This document shows, piece after piece, positions 40,939 through 49,482 of a stretch of 49,482 bases of DNA. Every line of letters begins with the position of its first letter. The first letter of the stretch is position 1. The stretch covers positions 1 through 49,482 of the forward strand of contig NZ_AKJF01000013.1 in the NCBI RefSeq assembly GCF_000282475.1, in the 5' to 3' direction. This DNA comes from Pseudomonas sp. GM78 (GTDB lineage: Bacteria; Pseudomonadota; Gammaproteobacteria; Pseudomonadales; Pseudomonadaceae). Under the pieces are notes generated by a model, which was not told the DNA's origin, searched no databases, and saw only the letters and a program-made list of their open reading frames with translations. Position numbers and translations under genes: made by a program.

Positions 40939-42504
40939 ATGAAGTGCACTAAAACATGGCTGCCTGCTTTACTATTTGCCACTTTGATGTGGGGCTGGGG
41001 TTCTACTGCGCTGGCCGCCGATAAACCGAACATCCTGGTGATCTTCGGCGACGACATCGGTTTCTCCAATCTAAGTGCCTACAACCAGGGCATGATGGGT
41101 TACGAGACGCCGAACATCGATCGCATCGCCAAAGAGGGCGTGCTGTTCACCCATGCCTACGGCGAGCAGTCCTGCACTGCCGGGCGCTCGGCGTTTCTGC
41201 TCGGCGAGCATCCGTTCCGCACCGGTTTGTTGACCATTGGCATGCCCGGCTCCGAGCACGGCATTCCGGATTGGGCACCCACCATTGGCAACGTCATGAA
41301 GCAGCAGGGCTACACGACCGGGCAGTTCGGCAAGAACCATATGGGCGACCGTGACAAGCACCTGCCGACGCAGCATGGTTTCGACGAGTTTTTCGGCAAC
41401 CTCTACCACATGAATGCCGAGGAAGAGCCCGAGACCTACTACTACCCGAAAGACCCTGAGTTCCGGAAAAAATACGGCCCACGCGGGGTGGTCCACTCTT
41501 ATGCCGACGGCAAGATCGAAGACACCGGCCCGTTGACCCGCAAGCGCATGGAAACCATCGACGAGGAATTCGTCCAGGCCACCGAGAACTTCATCGACAA
41601 GGCGCACCAGGCCGATAAACCGTTCTTCGTCTGGTTCAACAGCACCCGCATGCACGTCTGGACCCACCTGAGCAAGGAAGCCGACGGCAAGACCGGCATC
41701 GGCCTGTACCCGGACGGCATGGTCGAACACGACGGGCAGGTCGGTCAGTTGCTGAAGAAGCTCGACGAGCTGGGCATCGCCGACAACACCATCATCATCT
41801 ATACCACCGACAACGGCGCACAGAAGGTCAGTTGGCCAGATGGCGGCACCTCGCCGTTCAATGGCGAGAAGGGCACCACCAACGAAGGCGGGCACCGCGT
41901 GCCGCTGTTGGTGAAATGGCCCGGCGTGATCAAGCCGGGCAGCCATTTCAATAATCTGATCGCCCATAACGACTGGATGCCGACCCTGGCCGCGGCGGCC
42001 GGCCTGCCCAAGCTGCGCGAGGACCTTGCCAAGGGCACGACCCTGAACGGTAAATCGTACAAGGTGCATCTGGATGGATACAATTTCCTGCCTTTCTTCA
42101 AGGGTGAGGCCAAGGAGAGCCCGCGCGAGGAGTATTTCTACTTCGGCATGGGCGGCGAATTGAACGCGGTGCGCTGGCGTGACTGGAAGGTGACTTTCGC
42201 CAGCATGACCGGCTCCTTCGGTTCGGCGACCCGTACGGTCACCAATGTGCCCGTGGTTACCAATCTAAAGGCTGACCCCTTTGAGACAGCACGCCGGGAC
42301 TCGCCCATGTCGGCGCGATGGGCTGGCGATCAGATGTGGCTGTTCGTGCCGATCCAGGACAAGATCCAGGCGTTCATGGCCACCCTTGCGCAGTACCCGT
42401 TCCAGGAAGGTGTGAGCCTCAACGCGGCCAACATCAGCTATCAGAGTCTGGCGGTGAAACAGGCCATGATGAAGCTGCAGAAAATGACGCCACCCGCCAA
42501 CTGA
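40939..42504 (+). CDS. Exported type I sulfatase (arylsulfatase-like)
   Basis: This 521-residue sulfatase has a signal peptide (MKCTKTWLPALLFATLMWGW, then STALA) and an alkaline-phosphatase-like fold. Asp38-Asp39 (FGDDIG) bind the metal. The formylglycine motif is C79-T-A-G-R83, a CxAxR variant of CxPxR, followed by LLG. YTTDNGAQ carries further metal ligands. It should hydrolyse a sulfate ester in the periplasm after Cys79 is converted to formylglycine. No maturation enzyme is encoded in this window. GGAGATG precedes the ATG. Lying inside a lipid-oxidation cluster, it suggests that the natural substrate is or can be sulfated, such as an alkyl or sterol sulfate; this is inference. Confidence 0.9.
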   Translation: MKCTKTWLPALLFATLMWGWGSTALAADKPNILVIFGDDIGFSNLSAYNQGMMGYETPNIDRIAKEGVLFTHAYGEQSCTAGRSAFLLGEHPFRTGLLTIGMPGSEHGIPDWAPTIGNVMKQQGYTTGQFGKNHMGDRDKHLPTQHGFDEFFGNLYHMNAEEEPETYYYPKDPEFRKKYGPRGVVHSYADGKIEDTGPLTRKRMETIDEEFVQATENFIDKAHQADKPFFVWFNSTRMHVWTHLSKEADGKTGIGLYPDGMVEHDGQVGQLLKKLDELGIADNTIIIYTTDNGAQKVSWPDGGTSPFNGEKGTTNEGGHRVPLLVKWPGVIKPGSHFNNLIAHNDWMPTLAAAAGLPKLREDLAKGTTLNGKSYKVHLDGYNFLPFFKGEAKESPREEYFYFGMGGELNAVRWRDWKVTFASMTGSFGSATRTVTNVPVVTNLKADPFETARRDSPMSARWAGDQMWLFVPIQDKIQAFMATLAQYPFQEGVSLNAANISYQSLAVKQAMMKLQKMTPPAN

Positions 42505-42520
42505 GCACAGCGACAATCGT

Positions 42521-42566
42521 CCCCCTCTCCCTGAGGGGGACAGTACCCCCTCCGCATTTCCTATCG
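42521..42566 (+). promoter_or_regulatory. LAL-type operator and -10, site 5 (third acyl-CoA dehydrogenase)
   Basis: CCCCCTC-N5-GAGGGGG at 42521-42539 is a perfect inverted repeat centred at 42530, and CTATCGTGG starts at 42561, 31 bases on. The 17-base operator core and the 16-base GCATTTCCTATCGTGG are identical to site 2. Translation begins 54 bases downstream. It starts only 17 bases after the sulfatase stop. Confidence 0.7.
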
Positions 42567-42614
42567 TGGACACGCCGGCCGGCAATGTCCGGCTCTTGTC
42601 CCTGAGGAAATGTC

Positions 42615-43757
<1,143 letters not shown>

Positions 43758-43762
43758 TGAAA

Positions 43763-43796
43763 AATGCCGCTCTTCCTGCGATCGAAGAGCGGCATT
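43763..43796 (+). terminator. Hairpin after the third acyl-CoA dehydrogenase
   Basis: AATGCCGCTCTTC and GAAGAGCGGCATT form a perfect 13-bp stem with an 8-base loop, starting six bases after the stop codon. No T-run follows, but the stem is long enough to end or protect the transcript. Confidence 0.6.
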
Positions 43797-43893
43797 ATCG
43801 GTGGCGGAGCGACACTTGTCTTGTTGTTGAAATGTCGTCTCGGAGCGCAGCAACCGCAGCGTACTTGCGTCTGGCGGGGGCCGCATGATGGCC

Positions 43894-43939
43894 CCCCCTT
43901 GCTTCGAGGGGGGGGAGAGCGGTGGGGGCGTTTTATTGT
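43894..43939 (+). promoter_or_regulatory. Orphan LAL-type operator and -10, site 7
   Basis: CCCCCTT-N5-GAGGGGG at 43894-43912 is centred at 43903. TTATTGT (five of seven matches to CTATCGT) starts at 43933, 30 bases on. Downstream lies only a 17-codon frame (ATG at 43995, preceded by GAGGAGAG) that runs antisense into the 3' end of gntR. The promoter seems to have lost its gene. Confidence 0.45.
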
Positions 43940-43994
43940 GCCTGCATCCAGCGCAGACCAGGTTCGGTGCGTTGATTGATCCGAGGAGAGATCG

Positions 43995-44048
43995 ATGGTT
44001 TCAGACGTGCAAATATGTGTTCAATCGCTGCGCCGCATTACGTAGATG
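43995..44048 (+). pseudogene. 17-codon frame with a strong ribosome site, possible gene stub
   Basis: GAGGAGAG precedes ATG at 43995. The frame reads MVSDVQICVQSLRRIT and stops at 44048, overlapping the 3' end of the minus-strand gntR gene. The ribosome site and the LAL-type promoter upstream suggest that these are the first codons of a gene whose remainder was replaced. It could equally be a chance frame; no homology is recognised. Confidence 0.3.
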
Positions 44049-44744
44049 CGATTCTGCGGCCGCGCCCGCAGCGTCTGCATCGCCTGCTTCGATGGCACTG
44101 AAAATCGACTGGTGTTCATTTTGAACGTCTTGTATCAGCTCGGCGTAGTTCGTTGCGGTATTACTGCGCGCCTGGCGTATCAGCTTGCGTGCGTGCTGCT
44201 CCAGGAAGTCATTGAGCGCTTTGAAATGCGGATTCTTGGTGGCCTCGACGATGGCGTGGTGGAAGGCGAAATCTTCTTCTTCGCCCAGCTTGTCGTTGAG
44301 GATGGCGTATTCCATGCCGATCAGCGCGCGCTTGATGAATTTCACATCCTCGGGTGTGCGCCGCATCGCCGCATAGCGCGCGGCGGCCGACTCGAAGGTG
44401 ACCAGCAGCTCGATGATGTGTGCCAGGCCTTCGCTGTCTTCCAGCGAAGTGGCTTGCAGGCGGAAAGTCTGGCGAGAGCCAGGTTCGTTCACGAAAACGC
44501 CCCGGCCTTGCTGGGCCTGGACGAGCCCTTCGGACTTGAGCTGCGACAGCGCTTCTCGCACAGCCGAGCGGCCGACGGAAAATTGCGCGCACAACTCGCT
44601 TTCGCTTGGCAGTTTTTCGCCTGGCTTGAGCTGATGCGTCTCGATCTGCTCATTCAGCCAGGCAACAATTTCGCCGGACACGGACTGATGCGCTTGTCCT
44701 GCTGTTTGTTTCTTCTTGCTCGGCGCTTTGTGCAGTCCGCTCAT
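44001..44744 (-). CDS. GntR-family regulator, FadR/FCD subgroup
   Basis: This 247-residue protein has a GntR winged helix at about residues 20-90 (LKPGEKLPSESELCAQFSVG, RSAVREALSQLKSEG) and an FCD helical effector domain beyond (about 100-240) with conserved metal-ligand-like His in EEDFAFHHAIVE and NEHQSIFSAIEAGD. FCD regulators usually repress catabolic genes and release on binding a carboxylate. It follows the SDR gene at 44802 on the minus strand. Palindromic TGTCnGACA-type boxes in the divergent promoter region 45599-45673 are its likely operators, giving autoregulation and control of the plus-strand genes. Confidence 0.92.
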   Translation of the reverse strand: MSGLHKAPSKKKQTAGQAHQSVSGEIVAWLNEQIETHQLKPGEKLPSESELCAQFSVGRSAVREALSQLKSEGLVQAQQGRGVFVNEPGSRQTFRLQATSLEDSEGLAHIIELLVTFESAAARYAAMRRTPEDVKFIKRALIGMEYAILNDKLGEEEDFAFHHAIVEATKNPHFKALNDFLEQHARKLIRQARSNTATNYAELIQDVQNEHQSIFSAIEAGDADAAGAAAESHLRNAAQRLNTYLHV

Positions 44745-44801
44745 TCTGGAAAACCTTGTAGTGGTCGGGGTTGGAGAGCGCCCCGGGGCATGCGGAGCAT
44801 T

Positions 44802-45545
44802 TTATACAATGTACAAGCCTCCGTTGATATGCAGGGTTTCGCCGGTCACGAAACGCGCGAGGGGGGAACAGAGGAATGCAATGCCGCCGGCGACTTCCTG
44901 CGCCGTACCAAAGCGGCGCAGCGGCGTGCTGTCCAGCATGACCTGACCTTTCTGTTTGAGCAGATCGATCGTCATCGGCGTTTCTATGATACCGGGAGAG
45001 ACCACGTTGACCCGGGTTTTTGGCGCCAGTTCGAGCGCCAGGCTTTTGCTGAAACTGCTGACCGCGCCTTTCGATGCCGCGTAGTGAGCGTGGGCAAAGC
45101 TGCCCCGGTGCGCGGCGACGGACGCCAGATTGACGATCGAACTGTCTTCGCCCAGGTACTTGATCACGGCTCGGCAGATATAGAACGTCCCGTCGAGGTT
45201 GATACGCATGAGTCGTTGCCAGTCGGCTGCTTGCATGTCGCTCACCAGCGCCTCTGGGTAGATGCCGGCAGCGTGGATCAGGTGGTCGATCCTGCCGTGG
45301 AAGGCAGCCGCAGCTGCCGCCGTCTGCACGCAAGCGTCTTCATCCGCGATATCGAGACCATGGTAGCTGATGCTTGCACGGATACCGGCCGACTCCAGTT
45401 CGGCTTTCAACTTGGCCAGCGCTTCCTCATTGATATCGCTCAAGGCCAGGGCGGCGCCTGCGCTGCCCATGAGCATGGCGCAAGCCTTGCCGATGCCGCT
45501 GGCGGCGCCGGTAATCAGAACGGTTTTGCCTTCAAACGAAATCAT
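44802..45545 (-). CDS. SDR-family oxidoreductase
   Basis: This 247-residue classical SDR has cofactor motif TGAASGIG (residues 12-19), an acidic SDIN after strand 2 favouring NAD, and catalytic Ser142, Tyr155 and Lys159 in NLASVAAHRGSFAHAHYAASK. The usual NNAG reads HAAG. C-terminal PGIIETPM and INGGLYIV are normal. It heads the minus-strand pair with the GntR gene and diverges from the shikimate-dehydrogenase-like gene. A sugar- or cyclitol-type polyol dehydrogenase role is plausible but not provable. Confidence 0.9.
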   Translation of the reverse strand: MISFEGKTVLITGAASGIGKACAMLMGSAGAALALSDINEEALAKLKAELESAGIRASISYHGLDIADEDACVQTAAAAAAFHGRIDHLIHAAGIYPEALVSDMQAADWQRLMRINLDGTFYICRAVIKYLGEDSSIVNLASVAAHRGSFAHAHYAASKGAVSSFSKSLALELAPKTRVNVVSPGIIETPMTIDLLKQKGQVMLDSTPLRRFGTAQEVAGGIAFLCSPLARFVTGETLHINGGLYIV

Positions 45546-45598
45546 TGTTGTTCCTCAACGGTTCAGTCCAGTTGCGTGTGGTTTTCCGGCTTCAGAAC

Positions 45599-45673
45599 AT
45601 GTCTGACAAGTAATATATGCTTGTTGACATGCTTTCAGGGACGAGAATACTATCCCTCCACCTGTCAGACAAG
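45599..45673. promoter_or_regulatory. GntR-type operators around a sigma-70 promoter
   Basis: ATGTCTGACAAG (45599-45610) and CTGTCAGACAAG (45662-45673) share a TGTC-N-GACA core typical of FCD regulators. A related CTTGTTGACATG lies at 45620-45631. Between them is a plus-strand promoter, TTGACA (45624-45629), 18 bases, TACTAT (45648-45653). The second box begins just after the -10, a repression position. The first box overlaps an AT-rich stretch that could serve the divergent SDR-gntR transcript. Confidence 0.65.
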
Positions 45674-45745
45674 ATGTGTTTACTTGTTGGTAGATGGCTT
45701 GGGTGTCTTGGGAATATCCAGGGCACGACGAATTCAGGGGGATAC

Positions 45746-46537
45746 ATGATCAATGGCAAAACACGGGTCATCGGCATCGTTGCCGACCCCATCGATCACG
45801 TGCGTACGCCGGAGCGCTTCAACGCGTATCTGCAGCGTATTGGCAGCAACGCGGTGCTCGTGCCGTTCCATGTTCGGCCGCAAGACTTCGCCGGTTTCGT
45901 CGCAGGGCTGCCCGCCATTCGTAGCCTGATCGGCATGGTTGTCACGATTCCGTACAAGGAAGCCGTTGTCCGGCACTGCACGGACCTGACCGAGGCAGCG
46001 CAACGCAGTGGAGCCGTCAACATTCTGCGTATCGATCATGAAGCGGGGACGCTGACCGGCAGCAATCTCGATGGCGAAGGGTTCGTTCAGGGGCTGCTGG
46101 GGCAGGGCCATGTCATTGCTGGTCAGCGTGTTTACCTGGCCGGAGCGGGAGGTGCCGCCAAGGCGATTGCGCATGCACTGGCACGCCACGGCGCATTCGC
46201 CATCGCCATCTACAACCGCACTGAAAACCGTGCACGGCAGTTGGTGCAGGAGCTGCGCACGCACTATCCGCAACTCGATGCCGAGGTCGGTGGCGCATCC
46301 CCTGAAAAATGCACGCTGGCGGTAAATGCCACCTCACTGGGGTTGAAACCTGGCGACCTGCTGCCGTTCGAACTCGATCGCTTGCCCGTTGGCACGCTGA
46401 TCGCCGAGGTCGTCATGAACCCGGACATGACGCCGCTGCTGGTCGCGGCCAAGGAACGTGGTCATCCGATTCATCTGGGGCACCACATGGTCGACGCGCA
46501 GATCGAGCAGATGGCGCACTTCCTCGGACTGCTTTGA
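45746..46537 (+). CDS. Shikimate/quinate dehydrogenase-like enzyme with altered substrate motif
   Basis: This 263-residue protein has the AroE fold. The catalytic Lys71 (TIPYK) and Asp109 (NLDGEGF) are kept, as is the nucleotide loop GAGGAA (133-138), with NRT following strand 2. The substrate-carboxylate motif HSKSP of AroE reads HVRTP (18-22), so the first binding Ser is Val and the second Thr. This suggests that it does not serve the aromatic pathway but oxidises a related hydroxy acid or cyclitol acid. I chose the ATG at 45746, with AGGGGG upstream. It starts the plus-strand GntR-controlled unit, followed by an SDR and a 2-oxoacid dehydrogenase E1. Confidence 0.85.
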   Translation: MINGKTRVIGIVADPIDHVRTPERFNAYLQRIGSNAVLVPFHVRPQDFAGFVAGLPAIRSLIGMVVTIPYKEAVVRHCTDLTEAAQRSGAVNILRIDHEAGTLTGSNLDGEGFVQGLLGQGHVIAGQRVYLAGAGGAAKAIAHALARHGAFAIAIYNRTENRARQLVQELRTHYPQLDAEVGGASPEKCTLAVNATSLGLKPGDLLPFELDRLPVGTLIAEVVMNPDMTPLLVAAKERGHPIHLGHHMVDAQIEQMAHFLGLL

Positions 46538-46577
46538 ATCCCTCGCTGACGCAACCCCTCTTTCTGGAAGGAACAGC

Positions 46578-47399
46578 ATGATGCAACAGAACACGCTAAA
46601 GGCACCGGTGTGCAGCTACACACAACGCTACCCGGAGCTGGCAGGCAAGGTAGTCTTCGTGACCGGTGCGGGCAGCGGCATAGGCCTGGCCATGGCCAAG
46701 GCCTTTGCTGCAAATGCGGCACACCTGGTTTTACTCGATATCAATGGCCAGGCGCTTGAGCAGGCCCGCAAGGAGCTGGAGCAGCAACATTCCGGTATCC
46801 AGGTAGAAACGATCGCAGCCTCGATTACTGACGAGCACGCCGTCGAGGCCGCCATGGCGCGGACCGTGGAACGCTTCGGTCGCATCGACGTGGTGCTCAA
46901 CAATGCCGGCATTGCCATGAACCGGCCGACGCTGGAACTGAGCGCCGCAGACTGGCGCCAGGCGATCAACATCAATCTCAACGGCGTCTTCTACTGCGCC
47001 CAGGCGGCGGCGCGGCGCATGGTGGATCAGGGTGGCGGCGTCATCCTCAACACCGCGTCGATGTACGGCCTGACCGCTGCACCTCAGCGTGCCGCGTACT
47101 GCGCCAGCAAGGCTGCGGTGGTCATGTTGACCAAAGTGCTCGCCATCGAATGGGCCCAATCCAACATCCGCGTCAACGCAATCGCGCCCGGCTATGTGCA
47201 GACGGCATTGATCGACAAGTTGGTGAGCGAGGGGCGTATGGACCTCGACGCACTCACCGCGCGCACGCCATCAGGTCGCCTGGCGCAGCCGGAAGAAATT
47301 GCCGGCGTTGCCTTGTTTCTCGCGGCCGACGGCGCTGCATTCATCAATGGCCAGGCTCTCGTCGTCGACGGTGGCTGGACGGCCTACGGCTACATCTGA
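46578..47399 (+). CDS. SDR-family oxidoreductase
   Basis: This 273-residue classical SDR has an extra ~20-residue N-terminus. It shows TGAGSGIG (residues 29-36), LLDIN after strand 2 favouring NAD, NNAG (108-111), and catalytic Ser161, Tyr174 and Lys178 in NTASMYGLTAAPQRAAYCASK. Two adjacent ATGs (46578, 46581) follow GGAAGGAA. It lies 40 bases after the shikimate-dehydrogenase-like gene and 23 bases before the E1 gene. It probably oxidises a hydroxyl of the same substrate or its product; the substrate is unknown. Confidence 0.9.
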   Translation: MMQQNTLKAPVCSYTQRYPELAGKVVFVTGAGSGIGLAMAKAFAANAAHLVLLDINGQALEQARKELEQQHSGIQVETIAASITDEHAVEAAMARTVERFGRIDVVLNNAGIAMNRPTLELSAADWRQAININLNGVFYCAQAAARRMVDQGGGVILNTASMYGLTAAPQRAAYCASKAAVVMLTKVLAIEWAQSNIRVNAIAPGYVQTALIDKLVSEGRMDLDALTARTPSGRLAQPEEIAGVALFLAADGAAFINGQALVVDGGWTAYGYI

Positions 47400-47422
47400 C
47401 CCCTATTTCAGAGATCGACACT

Positions 47423-49482
47423 ATGTCAGAACATATTGCGCTGTCGCCCGCCGCTCCATGGGTGGAGCTGCGCACCACCGAACAGGACTGGAAGGACGCC
47501 GATCCCGCCGTGCTGGGCACGCTGATGGCCCATTTACAGTTGATCCGCGCCTTTGAAGAGTCCGTGCTGGAACTCGCCGCAGAAGGGCTGGTGCATGGCC
47601 CCGCGCATTCGAGCGTCGGCCAGGAGGGCGGCGCGGCCGGCTCGATCGTGGCGCTGACGGGCGTTGACCAGATCAACGGCTCGCACCGTGGTCATCATCA
47701 GTTCCTGTCCAAGGCCCTCGGCTACCTCAACCCGAACGGCATCGATCCGAAGGCTCCGCTGACGGCGGAAGTCGAAAGCCTCTTGCAGCGCACCCTGGCC
47801 GAGATTCTTGGCCTGGCACAAGGCTTCTGCCATGGCCGCGGCGGCTCCATGCACCTTCGTTGGGAGGACGCTGGCGTGCTGGGTACCAACGCAATCGTCG
47901 GCGGCGGCGTGCCACTGGCAGCCGGTGCAGCCTGGGCGCACAAGCATGCGGGTACCGATGCCGTGGCGGTGAGCTACTTCGGCGACGGCGCCATCAACAT
48001 TGGCTCAGTTCTGGAAACCATGAACCTGGCGGCTGCCTGGCAGTTGCCGATGTGTTTCTTCATCGAAAACAACCGCTATGCGGTATCGACGACGGTCGAG
48101 GAGGCGACAGCTGAACCGCGCCTGTCCGCACGCGGAGCCGCCTTCAACATACCCAGCTGGCGCGTCGATGGCATGGACTCGCTGGCGGTGTATCTGGCGA
48201 TGCAGGAAGCGCTGGCGCACATGCGAGCTGGCAAGGGGCCGACCATTATCGAAGCCGACGTGTACCGCTTCTTCCATCAGAACGGTGCGTTTCCCGGCAG
48301 TGCGTTCGGCTACCGCAGCAAGGAAGAGGAACAGACATGGCGTGAGCGCGACCCGATCGACAACCTGGTTAGACGCATGCAGGCGCTTGGACTGATCGAC
48401 GCACAGGGGATCAGCGAATTGCGCGAACGTGCCCAGGCAGCCATGCAGCGTGCCGCGGCGGCGCTCACCGAAGCAGACCCTGCCGGCAAGTCCGGAAAGC
48501 GCCGTGTCCGTGCCGAACTCTGGCCTGGCACGGATTTCTGCAACGTTGGCGTACGCGGCGATCTTGCCGAACTGCGAGGCGCCCGTACCGCCGAAGAGGC
48601 AAGCTTCAGCGGCACATTGCAACCGCGCAAGTTCATCGACGCAGTCGCCGATGTGATGGCCCGCCGAATGGAAACCGACCCGCGCGTGGTGGTGATGGGT
48701 GAGGATATCCATCGGCTCAAGGGTGGCACCAACGGCGCCACTCGCGGCTTGAAAGAACGTTTTCCCGATCGCGTGCTCGGTACGCCGATCAGCGAAAACG
48801 CCTTCGCCGGTTTGGGCGGCGGCCTGGCGATGGATGGCCGCTATCTGCCGGTAGTGGAGTTCATGTATCCCGATTTCATGTGGGTCGCGGCCGACCAGAT
48901 CTTCAACCAGATCGGCAAGGCGCGTCACATGTTCGGCGGCGATATCGAGGTTCCTTTCGTCTTGCGCACCAAGGTTGCGATGGGCACAGGCTACGGTTCG
49001 CAGCACTCGATGGACCCGGCGGGCATCTTCGCCACCAGTCCGGGCTGGCGCATCGTTGCCGCGTCCACCCCATTCGATTACATCGGCCTGATGAACGCGG
49101 CGCTGGCCCTCAAAGACCCGGTTCTGGTGATCGAGCACGTGGACTTGTATGCCACCTCCGGCCTGGTGCCCAGCGAGGATCTGGATTACCAGATTCCGTT
49201 CGGTAAAGCAGCCGTGCGCCGCAGTGGCGGTGAGGTGACGGTGCTGACGTACCTGTCGATGGTCGCCCATTCGCTGGAGGCCGTGGAGCAGAGTGGCATC
49301 GACGCCGAAGTGATCGACCTGCGCTGGCTCGACCGTGCCAGTCTCGACTGGGACACCATTGAGTCCAGCATTCGCAAGACCAACAACGTGCTCATCGTCG
49401 AGCAGGGTGCGGTCGGCACTTCCTATGGCGGCTGGCTGGCCGACGAGATCCAGCGCCGTTGCTTCGACTGGCTGGACCAGCC
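47423..49482 (+). CDS. Fused alpha-beta E1 component of a 2-oxoacid dehydrogenase (cut by window edge)
   Basis: The frame starting at ATG 47423 stays open for 686 codons to the window end. The first ~340 residues are an E1 alpha half with the thiamine-diphosphate motif GDGAINIGS (from residue 187) through IENNRYAV. From about residue 400 (FIDAVADVMARRMETDPRVV) it is an E1 beta half with GEDIHRLKGG, NAFAGLGGGLAM and VLIVEQGAVG. The fusion resembles single-chain E1 of acetoin- or branched-chain-type complexes. It would decarboxylate a 2-oxoacid or alpha-diketone and pass the acyl group to an E2 protein, presumably encoded beyond the window. It is the third plus-strand gene of the GntR-controlled module. 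Confidence 0.88.
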   Translation, partial: MSEHIALSPAAPWVELRTTEQDWKDADPAVLGTLMAHLQLIRAFEESVLELAAEGLVHGPAHSSVGQEGGAAGSIVALTGVDQINGSHRGHHQFLSKALGYLNPNGIDPKAPLTAEVESLLQRTLAEILGLAQGFCHGRGGSMHLRWEDAGVLGTNAIVGGGVPLAAGAAWAHKHAGTDAVAVSYFGDGAINIGSVLETMNLAAAWQLPMCFFIENNRYAVSTTVEEATAEPRLSARGAAFNIPSWRVDGMDSLAVYLAMQEALAHMRAGKGPTIIEADVYRFFHQNGAFPGSAFGYRSKEEEQTWRERDPIDNLVRRMQALGLIDAQGISELRERAQAAMQRAAAALTEADPAGKSGKRRVRAELWPGTDFCNVGVRGDLAELRGARTAEEASFSGTLQPRKFIDAVADVMARRMETDPRVVVMGEDIHRLKGGTNGATRGLKERFPDRVLGTPISENAFAGLGGGLAMDGRYLPVVEFMYPDFMWVAADQIFNQIGKARHMFGGDIEVPFVLRTKVAMGTGYGSQHSMDPAGIFATSPGWRIVAASTPFDYIGLMNAALALKDPVLVIEHVDLYATSGLVPSEDLDYQIPFGKAAVRRSGGEVTVLTYLSMVAHSLEAVEQSGIDAEVIDLRWLDRASLDWDTIESSIRKTNNVLIVEQGAVGTSYGGWLADEIQRRCFDWLDQ

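Noticed and set aside
44046-45749. 567-codon plus-strand frame opposite gntR and the SDR gene
   Set aside because: It is antisense to two genes with intact motifs. Its residues show no recognisable domain.

Overview
The window looks like a chromosome segment of a GC-rich fluorescens/putida-type Pseudomonas. Supporting signs are an OprD-family porin, LysR/TetR/GntR regulators with typical spacing, a REPIN-like hairpin, MalT-like (LAL) regulation and strong G/C third-position bias. No rRNA, tRNA, CRISPR array, phage genes or complete transposase gene was seen.

Layout. (1) 1-6127: the start of a metallo-beta-lactamase-fold gene diverges from its TetR regulator across two operator palindromes. 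Then comes a minus-strand uptake unit: LysR, zinc deacylase, MFS transporter, RidA-like protein and OprD porin. (2) 6128-11225: an AT-richer accessory island. It carries an AAA ATPase-TOPRIM (OLD-like) gene, a convergent TIR-like/TPR gene and a small AbrB-type gene. Three ~178-bp palindrome-ended repeats with no coding capacity, a solo end, an apparent empty site and a second 153-bp inverted-repeat element surround these genes. The first two resemble phage-defence proteins. (3) 11226-14255: a wax-ester synthase/DGAT-type acyltransferase diverges from an alpha/beta hydrolase.

(4) 14591-43757: a large lipid or isoprenoid-like catabolic cluster. A LAL regulator is followed by a plus-strand beta-oxidation unit: two acyl-CoA dehydrogenases, a peroxisomal MFE-2-like triple fusion, a thiolase-like protein lacking the nucleophilic Cys, an acyl-CoA ligase and a thioesterase. 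A minus-strand unit encodes LuxE-like and LuxC-like proteins, a Zn alcohol dehydrogenase and an MFS transporter. An iron alcohol dehydrogenase and TetR follow, then the DUF1302/DUF1329 envelope pair. A second plus-strand unit holds a canonical thiolase, two hot-dog dehydratase subunits, an SDR, DUF2889, an exported sulfatase and a third acyl-CoA dehydrogenase. Six promoters share one layout: a C-run/G-run inverted repeat (best form CCCCCTC-N5-GAGGGGG) centred 31-34 nt upstream of a CTATCGT-like -10. This suggests that the LAL regulator controls the whole cluster as a class II activator. The parts fit import, desulfation or hydrolysis, alcohol/aldehyde/acid interconversion, CoA activation and beta-oxidation of a long or branched hydrophobic substrate. 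The substrate cannot be named from sequence.

(5) 44001-49482: a separate GntR-controlled module with two SDRs, a divergent shikimate-dehydrogenase-like enzyme and a fused 2-oxoacid dehydrogenase E1 that runs off the window. A seventh LAL-type promoter at 43894-43939 now points only into the antisense of gntR and a 17-codon stub, suggesting that this module replaced an original downstream gene.
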